Shown piece after piece: positions 1-8,941 of a DNA stretch of 64,000 bases. Where the stretch lies: NCBI RefSeq assembly GCF_002025705.1, contig NZ_CP018846.1, positions 1,045,501-1,109,500 on the forward strand, given 5' to 3'. Source of the stretch: Pseudomonas putida. GTDB lineage: Bacteria; Pseudomonadota; Gammaproteobacteria; Pseudomonadales; Pseudomonadaceae. A model generated the notes under the pieces. That model was not told the DNA's origin and made no database searches. It saw only the letters and a list, made by a program, of their open reading frames with translations. The first letter of the stretch is position 1, and the number at the start of each line of letters is the position of its first letter. A program made the position numbers and the translations under genes.

Positions 1-102
1 CCTGCTTCCTAGTGCTATATGCCCTACGGCAATTAGGCCAAGAACGATCAGGCAGTAGTCGGCAGATGCTATTCAGGCCCTGAATGCCCCGATATTCGCC
101 GC

Positions 103-327
103 TCACGCGGTAAGCGATTGACGTGTGCGGGCGATTACGGCCTGCAGCGGTTCCGAGCGGCTGTACTGTTCTGGGTACAGGCGTTCGGTGTGGCAGGCGA
201 TGCCGTGCTCGTCCACCAGAGTGAAGCTGAAGTTGCCCTTGCGTGGGGCAGTGATCAGGCACTTCAACGGCGAGAAGGCCTGGGAAAGGGTGCCAATGGC
301 AGCCTGAATTTGATGATGAGTTTGCAT
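103..327 (-). CDS. Small DUF3509-like hypothetical protein
   Basis: A 74-residue protein of unknown function. The frame is open upstream to 516, but I chose the internal ATG at 327 because an AGGAA ribosome-binding sequence lies about ten bases ahead of it and the upstream part has no protein-like character. The pattern AFSP, a basic Gly-rich strand, TLVDEHG and a C-terminal helix ending in RTRQSL resembles the small DUF3509 proteins common in Pseudomonas. There is no signal peptide or membrane segment. The family assignment is from memory of the motif pattern and is moderate only. Confidence 0.6.
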   Translation of the reverse strand: MQTHHQIQAAIGTLSQAFSPLKCLITAPRKGNFSFTLVDEHGIACHTERLYPEQYSRSEPLQAVIARTRQSLTA

Positions 328-1280
328 GTTGTTGGAGGTTCCTGCTTTAAACACGGGGGATATGATCCGTGCATGATAGAAACGTTCCAGTGACGCCTTT
401 ATTAAGGGACGAACGAACCTGACTGGAACAGGGCAGCCAGAGAGAGCGCAATCAAAGTGTGGGCGCTTGGGCTGACTGGTAGGTACTTCAGAAGGCAGGC
501 AGCACACCGGGGCCAAGGTTCTAGGCCGTCGGGTGGAATCCTGATCAATCTTCCGGTTGATTCGTGCTTGAACAGCGCTGGGCTGGCGAGGGAATCATCG
601 AGTGGGCCGGTCCTGGTTTCAGCAGCGGTCGTTCGGGAGAGCGATGGGCTGCAAGGACGCTTATGGCCAATTGACTTTCAGCTTGGGTACTAACGAGGCG
701 CACCTTACCGGAAAGGTGCAGCCTTTGCAAGCTTTGCACGTTTCGTCAGGCGAGCCGCGCAGTATGGCGCGTCTTTCGCCTGATGGGAAGAGGGGGCAAC
801 TGGCCTCCAACCGGGCCGATGTGCCAATTTCGTGCATCCAAACGCAGGCTTTCGGTGCACTTGTTCACATTCGAGGCGTGACTTGTAACAGCCCGGCAAC
901 AGCCCCGTCCAGGCTCGCCAATGACTTGACTGGCACCTTAAGTCAATGAAAAAAAACACTAATTTTTGCTGGTGAAAAAATCGTCAGTTTGACTGTAGGC
1001 CCCATTTCACGGGGGTTTGCGGGCTCATTGAAGGGGTTGTCCACCGAGTTATCCACAGGAACTGTGGATTGTCCCGAGCGCTTGCTCTAGGACGGGCGTG
1101 CCAGCAAATTAGAGAACTGTCCGACAATCGACAGGCATCAGCCGACCAGCCGGTCATCCACCCGGCAACGTCAAGAAAAGATCATTGAAAAAAAATTTCA
1201 ATCCTCCGGAAATCGACAGGTCATGCACGAAAAAAAGGAGTAGAGTGGCGCGCCTTTCGAGTTGCCACCCTGCCACAGTC
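328..1280. other. Long gap without a convincing gene; possibly structured
   Basis: No frame here has convincing protein character. Several inverted repeats are visible: GCACCTT/AAAGGTGC near 698-716, TCAGGCGA/TCGCCTGA near 748-783, and TTGACT/AGTCAA near 926-946, the last followed by an A-run. A single DnaA-box-like TTATCCACA lies near 1049-1057, followed by a partial inverted copy TGTGGATTG. The last 100 bases are A-rich (poly-A near 1187-1195, AAAAAAAGGAGTAGAGT near 1230-1247) and probably hold the promoter of the Sel1-like gene. An unannotated small RNA is possible but unproven. Confidence 0.4.
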
Positions 1281-1640
1281 ATGAAGTTTCGCGGTAAACC
1301 CCTCGCCAGCCCCGCTGTTGCCTCGTCAGCCCCTTCGCCCAAGCGCTTTTCCCTGAAAGTGGCCCTCTGGCTGCTCGACAACCCGCGCCTGGGTGACAAG
1401 CATCAGGTCAAGCACATCGCCGGGCGCCTGCTCAAGCAGCCCGCGCGCGAAGGTGTGGTGGTAGCGCAGAGCCGGTTGGGGCAGATGCTCTGCCGCGATT
1501 GCGGCAACGCCCGGGACCGCCGCATTGGTCATGAATTACTGCGCCAGGCGGCGCGGGCCGGAGATCGGCACGCGCAGCTGGAGTATGCGCGGCTGTTCCA
1601 GGGTGATGCGCCGGAGCAGGCGCCCGATCAGTCAGACTGA
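1281..1640 (+). CDS. Sel1-repeat-like small protein
   Basis: A 119-residue protein when started at the ATG at 1281, which opens MKFRGKP. The open frame reaches back to 1185 but that part is low-complexity. The C-terminal half carries a Sel1/TPR-like helical pair, roughly residues 65-110: AQSRLGQMLC, then GHELLRQAARAGDRHAQLEYARL, which has the family's spaced Ala, Gly and Leu pattern. Such repeats usually mediate protein contacts; no partner can be named. It ends 40 bases before rmuC on the same strand and may be co-transcribed with it. There is no signal peptide. The fold is well supported and the role is unknown. Confidence 0.7.
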   Translation: MKFRGKPLASPAVASSAPSPKRFSLKVALWLLDNPRLGDKHQVKHIAGRLLKQPAREGVVVAQSRLGQMLCRDCGNARDRRIGHELLRQAARAGDRHAQLEYARLFQGDAPEQAPDQSD

Positions 1641-1680
1641 TAAGCTGCACGCAACTCGCAATAGTGTGGTCGGGGTAAGC

Positions 1681-3168
1681 ATGGCAGTGGATCTGACCAG
1701 CATTCTGCTGGGCTTGGTGGCAGGGGCCTTGCCTTGCCTGGCTTGGGTCATGCAGGTGCAGCGCCGTCAGGGTGCGCGTCAGGGCGAGCAGGCCCTGCTC
1801 GAGGAGCGTCTGGGCAGTGCGCAACTGGCCCAGGCCGGCCTGCAGGCGCAACTGGACGCCAGCCGCGACGAGGTCAGCGACCTCAGCGAAGCCAACACCG
1901 TCAAGCAGACTCAACTGGCCGCCCAGGGCCGTGAACTGGAGCTGCTGCAGATCGATCGGGATAACGCCCGTGATGCTGCCCACGCCTGGCACCTGGAACG
2001 TGCCACTCGTGAAGCTGAACTGCGTCGCCTGGAAGCCCAGGCCGCTCGCCTGGAAGCCGAGCTGCGCGAACAGCAGGACAGCCACCAGCAGCGCCTGGAA
2101 GACCTTCAGGAGGCCCGTGACACCCTGCGTGCCCAGTTCGCCGACCTGGCCACGAAAATTTTCGACGAGCGCGAACAACGCTTCGCCCAGACCAGCCAGC
2201 AGCATCTAGGGCAACTGCTCGACCCGCTCAAGGAGCGCATCCAGGCGTTCGAAAAGCGCGTCGAGGAAAGCTACCAGCAGGAAGCCCGCGAACGCTTCTC
2301 GCTGGGCAAGGAGCTGGAGCGCCTGCAACAGCTCAACCTGCGTCTGTCTGACGAAGCCACCAACCTCACCCAGGCACTCAAGGGCCAGAAGACCCAGGGC
2401 AACTGGGGTGAGCTGATCCTTGAGCGGGTGCTGGAGCATGCGGGCCTGGAAAAGGGCCGCGAATACCAGACCCAGGTCAGCCTCAAGAGCGCCGACGGCG
2501 AGCGCTTCCAGCCCGATGTGCTGATCATGTTGCCCGGCGACAAACAGGTAGTGGTCGATGCCAAGGTCAGCCTCACCGCCTACCAGCAGTTCGTCAGCAA
2601 CAACGACGAAAACGCCCTGAAGCAGCACGTGCAGTCGCTGCGCAGCCACGTCAAAGGCTTGTCGAGCAAAGACTACAACCGCCTCGAAGGCCTGCACAGC
2701 CTGGACTTCGTGCTGCTGTTCGTGCCCATCGAAGCGGCGTTTTCGGCGGCCCTGCAAGCTGAGCCGAATCTGTTCCAGGAGGCCTTCGACCGGCAGATCG
2801 TGATCGTCAGCCCCACCACCTTGCTCGCCACCCTGCGGGTCATCGACAGCTTGTGGAAGCAGGAACGCCAGGGCCAGAACGCCCGAGAAATCGCCGAGCG
2901 CGCCGGTTGGCTGTACGACAAGTTCGTGCTGTTCATCCAGGACCTGGACGAACTGGGCAACCGCCTGCAGCAAGTCGACAAGGCCTACGCCGCAGCACGC
3001 AACAAACTGTGCGAAGGGCGCGGCAACCTGGTCAGCCGCAGCGAGCAGCTCAAGCTGCTCGGGGCCCGTGCCAGCAAAAGCCTGCCGGCCGAGCTGCTGG
3101 AGCGGGCACTCGCGGATGAAGCACTGGCCGACGAGGTGGTTATTGAACCAGGCTCAGATGGCGATTGA
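1681..3168 (+). CDS. rmuC: DNA recombination protein RmuC
   Basis: A 495-residue RmuC. The family limits DNA inversions and rearrangements and has a nuclease-like fold. I chose the ATG at 1681 because it begins an N-terminal hydrophobic anchor (about residues 4-24), followed by a long coiled coil (about 30-230) and the conserved RmuC domain (about 240-460), with GNWGELILERVLE, a PDVLI strand and VVVDAKVSL as visible signatures. A longer in-frame start at 1525 would overlap the Sel1-like gene and is rejected. The last 29 bases overlap the 3' end of the convergent sensor kinase gene, so the two transcripts must be complementary there. Confidence 0.93.
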   Translation: MAVDLTSILLGLVAGALPCLAWVMQVQRRQGARQGEQALLEERLGSAQLAQAGLQAQLDASRDEVSDLSEANTVKQTQLAAQGRELELLQIDRDNARDAAHAWHLERATREAELRRLEAQAARLEAELREQQDSHQQRLEDLQEARDTLRAQFADLATKIFDEREQRFAQTSQQHLGQLLDPLKERIQAFEKRVEESYQQEARERFSLGKELERLQQLNLRLSDEATNLTQALKGQKTQGNWGELILERVLEHAGLEKGREYQTQVSLKSADGERFQPDVLIMLPGDKQVVVDAKVSLTAYQQFVSNNDENALKQHVQSLRSHVKGLSSKDYNRLEGLHSLDFVLLFVPIEAAFSAALQAEPNLFQEAFDRQIVIVSPTTLLATLRVIDSLWKQERQGQNAREIAERAGWLYDKFVLFIQDLDELGNRLQQVDKAYAAARNKLCEGRGNLVSRSEQLKLLGARASKSLPAELLERALADEALADEVVIEPGSDGD

Positions 3169-6100
3169 GCAGGGCGCGCAAGGCCGCCGGCTTCACCGGT
3201 TTGGCCAGGTAATCCAGGCCAGCGGCATGCACGGTAGCCAAGGTTTCCTTGCTGCCGTCGGCGCTGATCACCACACCGGGCACCGGCTCGCCCAGGCGCG
3301 CCCGTAACCAGCCCATCAGCTCGGTACCGGTTTCGCCGTCATCCAGGTGGAAGTCCACCAGCGCCAGGTGCGGGCGCATGCCCTTGGCCAGCAGTGCCTC
3401 GCATTCGGCGCGGTTGCGTGCGGTCCAGACCTGGCAGCCCCAGCGGCTGAGCAGGCTGTTCATGCCGATCAGGATGCTGTCTTCGTTGTCCACGCACAGC
3501 ACCTGCAAACCGGCCAGCGGCTGGCTCGCCGTTTCCACCGGGGCGCTTGGTGCCGCCACAGCCTGCAGGGCAATAGGCACATTGACGCGGAATACCGTGC
3601 CCTTGCCGGGCCAGGAGCGCACTTCCAGCTTGTGGCCGAGCACCCGGCACAAGCCATCGGCGATCGCCAGGCCCAGGCCCAGGCCTTTTTCAGCGCGGGT
3701 CTGGTGGCTGTCCAGGCGCTTGAACTCCTGGAAAATCACCTGCAGCTTGTCGTCGGCAATGCCCGGCCCACGGTCCCAGACTTCCAGCCACAGGTGCTCA
3801 CCCTGGCGGCGCACCCCCAGCAGGATCGGGCTCTTGCCATAGCGCAGGGCATTGGTGAGGAAGTTTTGCAGCACCCGGCGCAGCAGCTTCATGTCGCTGT
3901 CGACCCGCAGGCGGCTGCCGCGCAAGCGGAACTCCAGGCCCTTTTCGGCCGCCAGTACCTTGAACTCGGCACCAAGGGTGTCGAACAGTTCGTTGAGGGC
4001 GAAAGGTTTGGCGTCGGGAGTGATCTTGCCGTTCTCCAGGCGTGAGATGTCCAGCAGGTCGCTGATCAGTTCCTCGGCCGAACGCAGCGAGCTGTCCATA
4101 TGCTGCACCAGTTGCTGGGCCTCTTCGTTCATGCCTTCGGCCTGCTGCGACAGGGCGGCGGAGAACAGCCGGGCAGCGTTCAGCGGCTGCATCAGGTCAT
4201 GGCTGACGGCAGCGAGGAAGCGAGTCTTGGACTTGCTTACCGCTTCGGCCTGGCTCTTGGCTTCCGACAGTGCCTGGTTCAGCTGCGACAACTCATGGGT
4301 GCGCTCTGCCACACGCTGCTCCAGCCCTTCGTTGGAATCGCGCAGCGCCTGCTCGGCCTCGCGGAAAGGGGTGATGTCGGTGAAACTCATCACGAAGCCG
4401 CCACCGGGCATCGGGTTGCCAATCAGCTCGATCACCCGGCCGTTGGGGAACAACCGTTCGGAAGAGTGGGCACGACCCTGGCGCATCCAGTGCAGGCGCC
4501 GCGCCACATGCACTTGCGCCTCGCCTGGGCCACACAGCCCGCGCTCAGCGTTGTAGCGGATGATGTCGGCGATCGGCCGGCCGACGCTGATCAGCCCGTC
4601 GGGGTAGTTGAACAGCTCCAGGTAACGGCGGTTCCAGGCCACCAGGTGCAGGTTCTGGTCGACCACGCTGATGCCCTGGTTGATGTTCTCGATGGCGCCC
4701 TGCAGCAGGGCGCGGTTGAACTGCAGCACCTCGCTGGCTTCGTCGGCGATGCGCACCACGTCTTCGAGCTGCATGTCGCGGCCTTCGATGGCGGCCTTGA
4801 CCACGGCGCGGGTCGAGGAACTGCCGAGTACACCGGCAAGCAGGCGTTCGGTGTGCTCGATCCAGTCACCGTCGGCATTCTGGTTGGGGTTGAAACCCTT
4901 GCCCTGGCGGTAGGCGAAGCGGATGAAACTCTGCCGCGCGCGTTCCTCGCCGACGAAGCGCGAGGCCAGGTTGAGCAGGTCATCGATCTGTACCGCCAGC
5001 AGCGGTTTGCTGCTGGGGCGGGCGCTGGTCTGCTGGCCGATGAAACGGCCCGCCTGCCAGTGCTCCGACACGCGGGTGCGCGACAGCATCGACACCCACA
5101 CGAACAGGGTGAAGTTGCCTGCCAGCGACAGCACCACGCCCTGGGTCAAGGGGCTGATCGGCAGGTCGAGCGGGTTGCCATGCAGCCAGGCCAGGCCCGG
5201 GAACAGCCCGAGCGACAGGCCCAGGCTATGGGCGATGATCGGCAGCACCAAGGTGTAGAACCACAGGAAGATGCCCGCCGCCAGGCCGGCGAACACGCCA
5301 CGTCGGTTGGCCTGCTTCCAGTACAGTGCACCGAGCATGGCCGGGGTCAGCTGGGTGACGGCGGCGAAGGCGATCTGGCCGATGGTCGCCAGGCTCGCGG
5401 TGGAACCGAGCAGGCGGTAGCTGACGTAGGCCAGCAGCAGGATCACCACGATGGTCACCCGGCGCACCGATAGCATCCAGTGGCGGAATGCCTCGAACGG
5501 TCTTTCGGCGTTGTTGCGGCGCAGCAGCCAGGGCAGCAGCATGTCGTTGGAGACCATGGTCGACAGCGCCACGGCCTCGACGATGACCATGCCAGTGGCG
5601 GCCGAAGCGCCGCCGATGAAGGCGAGCAGGGCCAGGCTCGGGTGCGCTTCGGCCAGCGGCAGGCTGATGACGAAGGAGTCGGATATCACCGTACCCGGCA
5701 GCAGCATCTGCCCGGCCAGGGCGATTGGCACCACGAACAGCGCAGCCAGGGCCAGGTACAGCGGGAACACCCAGCGCGCCAGGCGCATGTCCTGGGGTTC
5801 GATGTTCTCCACCACGGTGACGTGGAACTGCCGCGGCAGGCAGATGATCGCCATCATCGCCACCGCGGTCTGCACCACCATCGACGGCCAGTTGATGGTT
5901 TCCTGCCAATAGCTGTCCAGCTGCACCGACTGGCGTGCCTGGGTAAACAGGTCGTCGAAGCCGTCGTACAGGTTGAACACCACGAACACACCCACGGCGA
6001 GGAACGCCAGCAGCTTGATCATCGACTCGAAGGCGATGGCCAGGACCATGCCGCGGTGGTGCTCGGTGACGTCCAGACTGCGTGTGCCGAAGACGATGGC

Positions 6101-6616
6101 GAACAGCGCCAGCACCAGCGATACCACCAGCGCAGTGTCCTGCACGCGGGTGCCGGTGGCGTCGGCGTTGGCGCCGATCAGCAGGTTGACGCCGAGCACG
6201 ATGCCCTTGAGCTGCAGGGCAATGTAAGGCAGCACGCCAACCAGGCAGATCAGCGCCACCACCACCGCCAGGGACTGTGACTTGCCGTAGCGGGCGGCGA
6301 TGAAGTCGGCGATCGAGGTGATGTTCTGCTGCTTGCTGATCAGCACCATCTTCTGCAGTACCCAGGGCGCGAAGATCAGCAACAGGATCGGCCCGAGGTA
6401 GATCGGCAGGAACGCCCAGAGCTGTTCGGCAGCCTGGCCGACCGCGCCGAAGAACGTCCAGCTGGTGCAGTACACCGCCAGCGACAGGCTGTACACCCAC
6501 GCACGCAGACGCGGCGGCAACGGCGTGCTGCGGCGGTCGCCGTAGAAGGCGATGGCGAACATGATGGCCATATAGGCCAGGGCGACCACGGCGATCAGCC
6601 CGCTGGACAACGACAT
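3140..6616 (-). CDS. mxtR: SSS-transporter/hybrid histidine kinase, MxtR/CrbS type
   Basis: A 1158-residue membrane sensor. Residues 1-510 form a sodium:solute-symporter-like domain with about 13 membrane helices. A PAS domain follows (about 640-745), then a coiled coil, HisKA with phospho-acceptor His806 in AAVSHDLMQPL, HATPase with Asn921, DRGPG (948-952) and GLGLGLA, and a C-terminal receiver with Asp1088 and Lys1139. The closest family I know is MxtR/CrbS, which works with the regulator ErdR/CrbR to control acetate use (acs, actP). No partner regulator lies next to it here, but actP is at the other end of the window. CbrA, the alternative, lacks the receiver. The gene stands alone and overlaps rmuC tail to tail. 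Confidence 0.85.
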   Translation of the reverse strand: MSLSSGLIAVVALAYMAIMFAIAFYGDRRSTPLPPRLRAWVYSLSLAVYCTSWTFFGAVGQAAEQLWAFLPIYLGPILLLIFAPWVLQKMVLISKQQNITSIADFIAARYGKSQSLAVVVALICLVGVLPYIALQLKGIVLGVNLLIGANADATGTRVQDTALVVSLVLALFAIVFGTRSLDVTEHHRGMVLAIAFESMIKLLAFLAVGVFVVFNLYDGFDDLFTQARQSVQLDSYWQETINWPSMVVQTAVAMMAIICLPRQFHVTVVENIEPQDMRLARWVFPLYLALAALFVVPIALAGQMLLPGTVISDSFVISLPLAEAHPSLALLAFIGGASAATGMVIVEAVALSTMVSNDMLLPWLLRRNNAERPFEAFRHWMLSVRRVTIVVILLLAYVSYRLLGSTASLATIGQIAFAAVTQLTPAMLGALYWKQANRRGVFAGLAAGIFLWFYTLVLPIIAHSLGLSLGLFPGLAWLHGNPLDLPISPLTQGVVLSLAGNFTLFVWVSMLSRTRVSEHWQAGRFIGQQTSARPSSKPLLAVQIDDLLNLASRFVGEERARQSFIRFAYRQGKGFNPNQNADGDWIEHTERLLAGVLGSSSTRAVVKAAIEGRDMQLEDVVRIADEASEVLQFNRALLQGAIENINQGISVVDQNLHLVAWNRRYLELFNYPDGLISVGRPIADIIRYNAERGLCGPGEAQVHVARRLHWMRQGRAHSSERLFPNGRVIELIGNPMPGGGFVMSFTDITPFREAEQALRDSNEGLEQRVAERTHELSQLNQALSEAKSQAEAVSKSKTRFLAAVSHDLMQPLNAARLFSAALSQQAEGMNEEAQQLVQHMDSSLRSAEELISDLLDISRLENGKITPDAKPFALNELFDTLGAEFKVLAAEKGLEFRLRGSRLRVDSDMKLLRRVLQNFLTNALRYGKSPILLGVRRQGEHLWLEVWDRGPGIADDKLQVIFQEFKRLDSHQTRAEKGLGLGLAIADGLCRVLGHKLEVRSWPGKGTVFRVNVPIALQAVAAPSAPVETASQPLAGLQVLCVDNEDSILIGMNSLLSRWGCQVWTARNRAECEALLAKGMRPHLALVDFHLDDGETGTELMGWLRARLGEPVPGVVISADGSKETLATVHAAGLDYLAKPVKPAALRALLNRHLSLVQ

Positions 6617-6700
6617 GAAAACTCCGGAGCAAAAAAGATAACGCGGTCCCGATCAATCAGTCTGGCACGCAGGCGGCGGTTCGTCAGCGCCGACGATGGT

Positions 6701-6730
6701 TGTAGGAGCGGCTTTAGCCGCGATTGGCCG
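6701..6730 (+). repeat. Single REP element
   Basis: TGTAGGAGCGGCTTTAGCCG followed by CGATTGGCCG: one REP unit of the TAGGAGCGGCTTTAGCCGCG class, with an internal GCGGCTTTAGCCGC hairpin. It lies between the start of mxtR and the 3' end of the neighbouring MFS gene and lacks the usual inverted partner. Confidence 0.75.
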
Positions 6731-6742
6731 GTACGGACGACA

Positions 6743-7921
6743 TCAATCCCGACGGGTACCCAGCCAGTAGAACACGCCGGCCAGTATCACCGACATCACC
6801 AGCAGGTAGAAGACCACCCCCGGCCACCACCGCCCCAGGGCGAACCCCACTATCACCGGCCCCAGCGCTGCGCCAAGGTTGGACAGGTTTTGCGCCCCGT
6901 AATACACCCCGCGCAGGTGCTCCGGGGCAATCAGGTCGATGAACATGTACTCGGCAGGTATGACGATGATCTCACCGAGGGTGAACACCAGCATTGCCAG
7001 GCACCAGCCCATGACCGACCCGGCCATGGCAAAACCTAGCAACCCGGCAATGAACAGCGCCATGCCCGCCAGCAGCCAGGGCATCAGCTGCTGGCGGCCG
7101 ATGCGCCGGCCAATCAGGTACTGCAGGGCGATCACCGTGACCGCGTTGGTGGTCACCAGGTAGCCGACCAGCCGTGCTGCCTCGCTGGCGCTGCTGGTCA
7201 CCACCAGGTACTGCGACAGGTAGGCAGTGAACTGGCCGAAAACCACCGCGCTCAGCACGCCTCCGAGGGTGAAGCACACCAGCCGACGGTCACGTGCCAG
7301 TCCCAGTGCCACTTGGGCGAAGCCTGCAGCTGGCTGCTCTGGGGTACTGGCCTGCAGCCCTCGGTCGCCCAGGCGCCAATAGGCCAGGCACATGCCAAGG
7401 CCGGTCAGCGCCGAGGCGATGAAGGGCAGATGATCGTCGAGCTCCAGCATGGCCACGCCGAGCATCGGACCGACGGCGTAACCGACGTTGCTCAAGGTGT
7501 ACTTGATGGCAAATACCTCGGCCCGTTGCGCCACTGGCAGCAGTGCGCAGAAGCCCGCCTTGGCGGCGATGTCGACCACGGCCAGGGCCAGGTTGATCAG
7601 CACCAGGCAGAAAAAGAACAGCAACGCCGATCGACTGGCAATGGCGGCCACGAAGGCCAAAGCGAACACCAGCGTACTGGCGCTGACCAGGGTGTGATTG
7701 CGCACGGTGTCGACCAGGTGCCCGCCGTACAGGCTCAGCAGTGACGCGACGATCAGCGCGCCACCGATCAGCAGGCCGATATGGCCCACCGCAAGCTGGA
7801 AATTGTCGGCCAGGTAGACCACCAGGTAGGGCAGGGTGAGGGCCCGGGCCACGGTGAGGGTGAACGTGGTGGCCAGCAGCAGGCGGACGCTGGCGGGGTA
7901 GCCTTTCAGGGCGGCGAGCAT
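6743..7921 (-). CDS. MFS transporter
   Basis: A 392-residue protein with twelve hydrophobic segments, an inner-membrane carrier of the major facilitator superfamily. The chosen ATG at 7921 starts MLAALKGYPASVR directly before the first helix; the open frame extends upstream to 8008 in non-hydrophobic sequence. A cytoplasmic-loop motif after helix 2 (GGHLVDTVRNHT) is a weak form of the MFS signature. Its substrate cannot be read. It is divergent from a GntR regulator gene 149 bases away and may be controlled by it. Confidence 0.85.
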   Translation of the reverse strand: MLAALKGYPASVRLLLATTFTLTVARALTLPYLVVYLADNFQLAVGHIGLLIGGALIVASLLSLYGGHLVDTVRNHTLVSASTLVFALAFVAAIASRSALLFFFCLVLINLALAVVDIAAKAGFCALLPVAQRAEVFAIKYTLSNVGYAVGPMLGVAMLELDDHLPFIASALTGLGMCLAYWRLGDRGLQASTPEQPAAGFAQVALGLARDRRLVCFTLGGVLSAVVFGQFTAYLSQYLVVTSSASEAARLVGYLVTTNAVTVIALQYLIGRRIGRQQLMPWLLAGMALFIAGLLGFAMAGSVMGWCLAMLVFTLGEIIVIPAEYMFIDLIAPEHLRGVYYGAQNLSNLGAALGPVIVGFALGRWWPGVVFYLLVMSVILAGVFYWLGTRRD

Positions 7922-8039
7922 TGCCACGTCCTTGTTGTGGAGATTTCCGATGCCTGAGCATAAGTGAGGCCGGCAGCGGCGACCAGCGGAGGATTGACAG
8001 CCTGCCACCCACGGGGAATACTCTCGAAAAATTCATATA

Positions 8040-8051
8040 TATGTTTACATA
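8040..8051. promoter_or_regulatory. Candidate operator TATGT-TT-ACATA
   Basis: TATGTTTACATA is a perfect 5-bp inverted repeat around TT, in the AT-rich centre of the 149-base gap between the divergent MFS and GntR genes, 20 bases before the GntR start. Position and symmetry suit a GntR autorepression site. Assignment to this regulator is inference. Confidence 0.45.
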
Positions 8052-8070
8052 ACAAGACGAGAGCCGACCC

Positions 8071-8802
8071 ATGCACCCACTGTCCGGTGATGCTCGACTG
8101 CCACGCTATCAACAACTGCGCGATCACCTGATCGAGCAGATCGCCAACAACCGCTGGCGCCCGGGCGAGGCCATTCCGACCGAAGCGGCCCTGGCCACCG
8201 AGTTCGACATGTCCGTCGGCACCGTGCGCAAAGCCGTCGACGTGCTGGTCGCCGAGGGCGTGCTGGAGCGTCAGCAGGGCCGCGGCACCTTCATCCGCCG
8301 CCCGCAGTTCCAGTCTTCACTGTTCCGCTTCTTCCGCTTCGAGACCGCCACCGGCGAGCGGGTGATGCCGGAAAGCCGCATCCTCTCCATCGAGCCGGTA
8401 CCGGCACCGTCGGCCGTTGCCGAAGCCCTGGGCCTGGCCGCCGAGGCCCAGGTCATTCGCATCGTCCGTACCCGTCTGCTGGGCGCCCAACCGGTGCTCG
8501 CCGAAGAGATCTGGCTGCCGCGTCAGACTTTCCAGCCGCTGCTCGACGTCGAACTGCAAAGCAAAGGCCCGCTGCTCTACCCGATCTACGAGGAACTGTG
8601 TGGCCAGGTGGTCGCCTATGCCGAAGAGACCTTGACCGCCGAAGCGGTCGACGCGGCCCACGGCCGCTTGTTGCAACTGCCGGTCGACAGCCCGGTGGTG
8701 GTGATCGAGCGCCTGGCCCGCGATTACGCCGGCAAACCTCTGGAATGGCGCCGCTCGCGCGGCCACGCGCAGCACTTCCGCTACCGCGTCGACATTCGCT
8801 GA
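8071..8802 (+). CDS. GntR/HutC-family regulator with UTRA domain
   Basis: A 243-residue cytoplasmic repressor-type protein. The N-terminal winged helix-turn-helix (about 8-75) has the family signature WRPGEAIPTEAALATEFDMS and VGTVRKAVDVLVAEGVLERQQGRGTF. The UTRA effector domain (about 95-238) follows. HutC-type regulators bind a small metabolite in the UTRA domain and leave the operator. It is divergent from one MFS gene and lies upstream of another MFS gene and an amidohydrolase, so the likely inducer is the compound that those proteins transport and hydrolyse. The effector is unknown. Confidence 0.88.
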   Translation: MHPLSGDARLPRYQQLRDHLIEQIANNRWRPGEAIPTEAALATEFDMSVGTVRKAVDVLVAEGVLERQQGRGTFIRRPQFQSSLFRFFRFETATGERVMPESRILSIEPVPAPSAVAEALGLAAEAQVIRIVRTRLLGAQPVLAEEIWLPRQTFQPLLDVELQSKGPLLYPIYEELCGQVVAYAEETLTAEAVDAAHGRLLQLPVDSPVVVIERLARDYAGKPLEWRRSRGHAQHFRYRVDIR

Positions 8803-8835
8803 GCCGTTAAGCCGGCCGCTTCGCCTTTTACCCGT

Positions 8836-8905
8836 CTGCGCCGTTCTGCCACGGCGCAGTGGCTTCGCCTGCCCGGTCGCCAGCGTGCCAAGAGCTTCGG
8901 CACGC
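8836..8905 (+). other. Two tandem hairpins between gntR and the MFS gene
   Basis: CTGCGCCG (8836-8843) pairs with CGGCGCAG (8852-8859), and GCGTGCC (8883-8889) pairs with GGCACGC (8899-8905). Neither is followed by a T-run, so a standard intrinsic terminator is unlikely. They could be RNA processing or attenuation structures, or chance pairing in GC-rich DNA. Confidence 0.45.
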
Positions 8906-8941
8906 CCGGCCGTAACACACACGACTAGAAGGATAACAATC

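Noticed and set aside
602..949. 115-codon open frame in the gap before the Sel1-like gene
   Set aside because: No ribosome-binding site, no protein-like composition, and the stretch contains inverted repeats. Coding is not supported.
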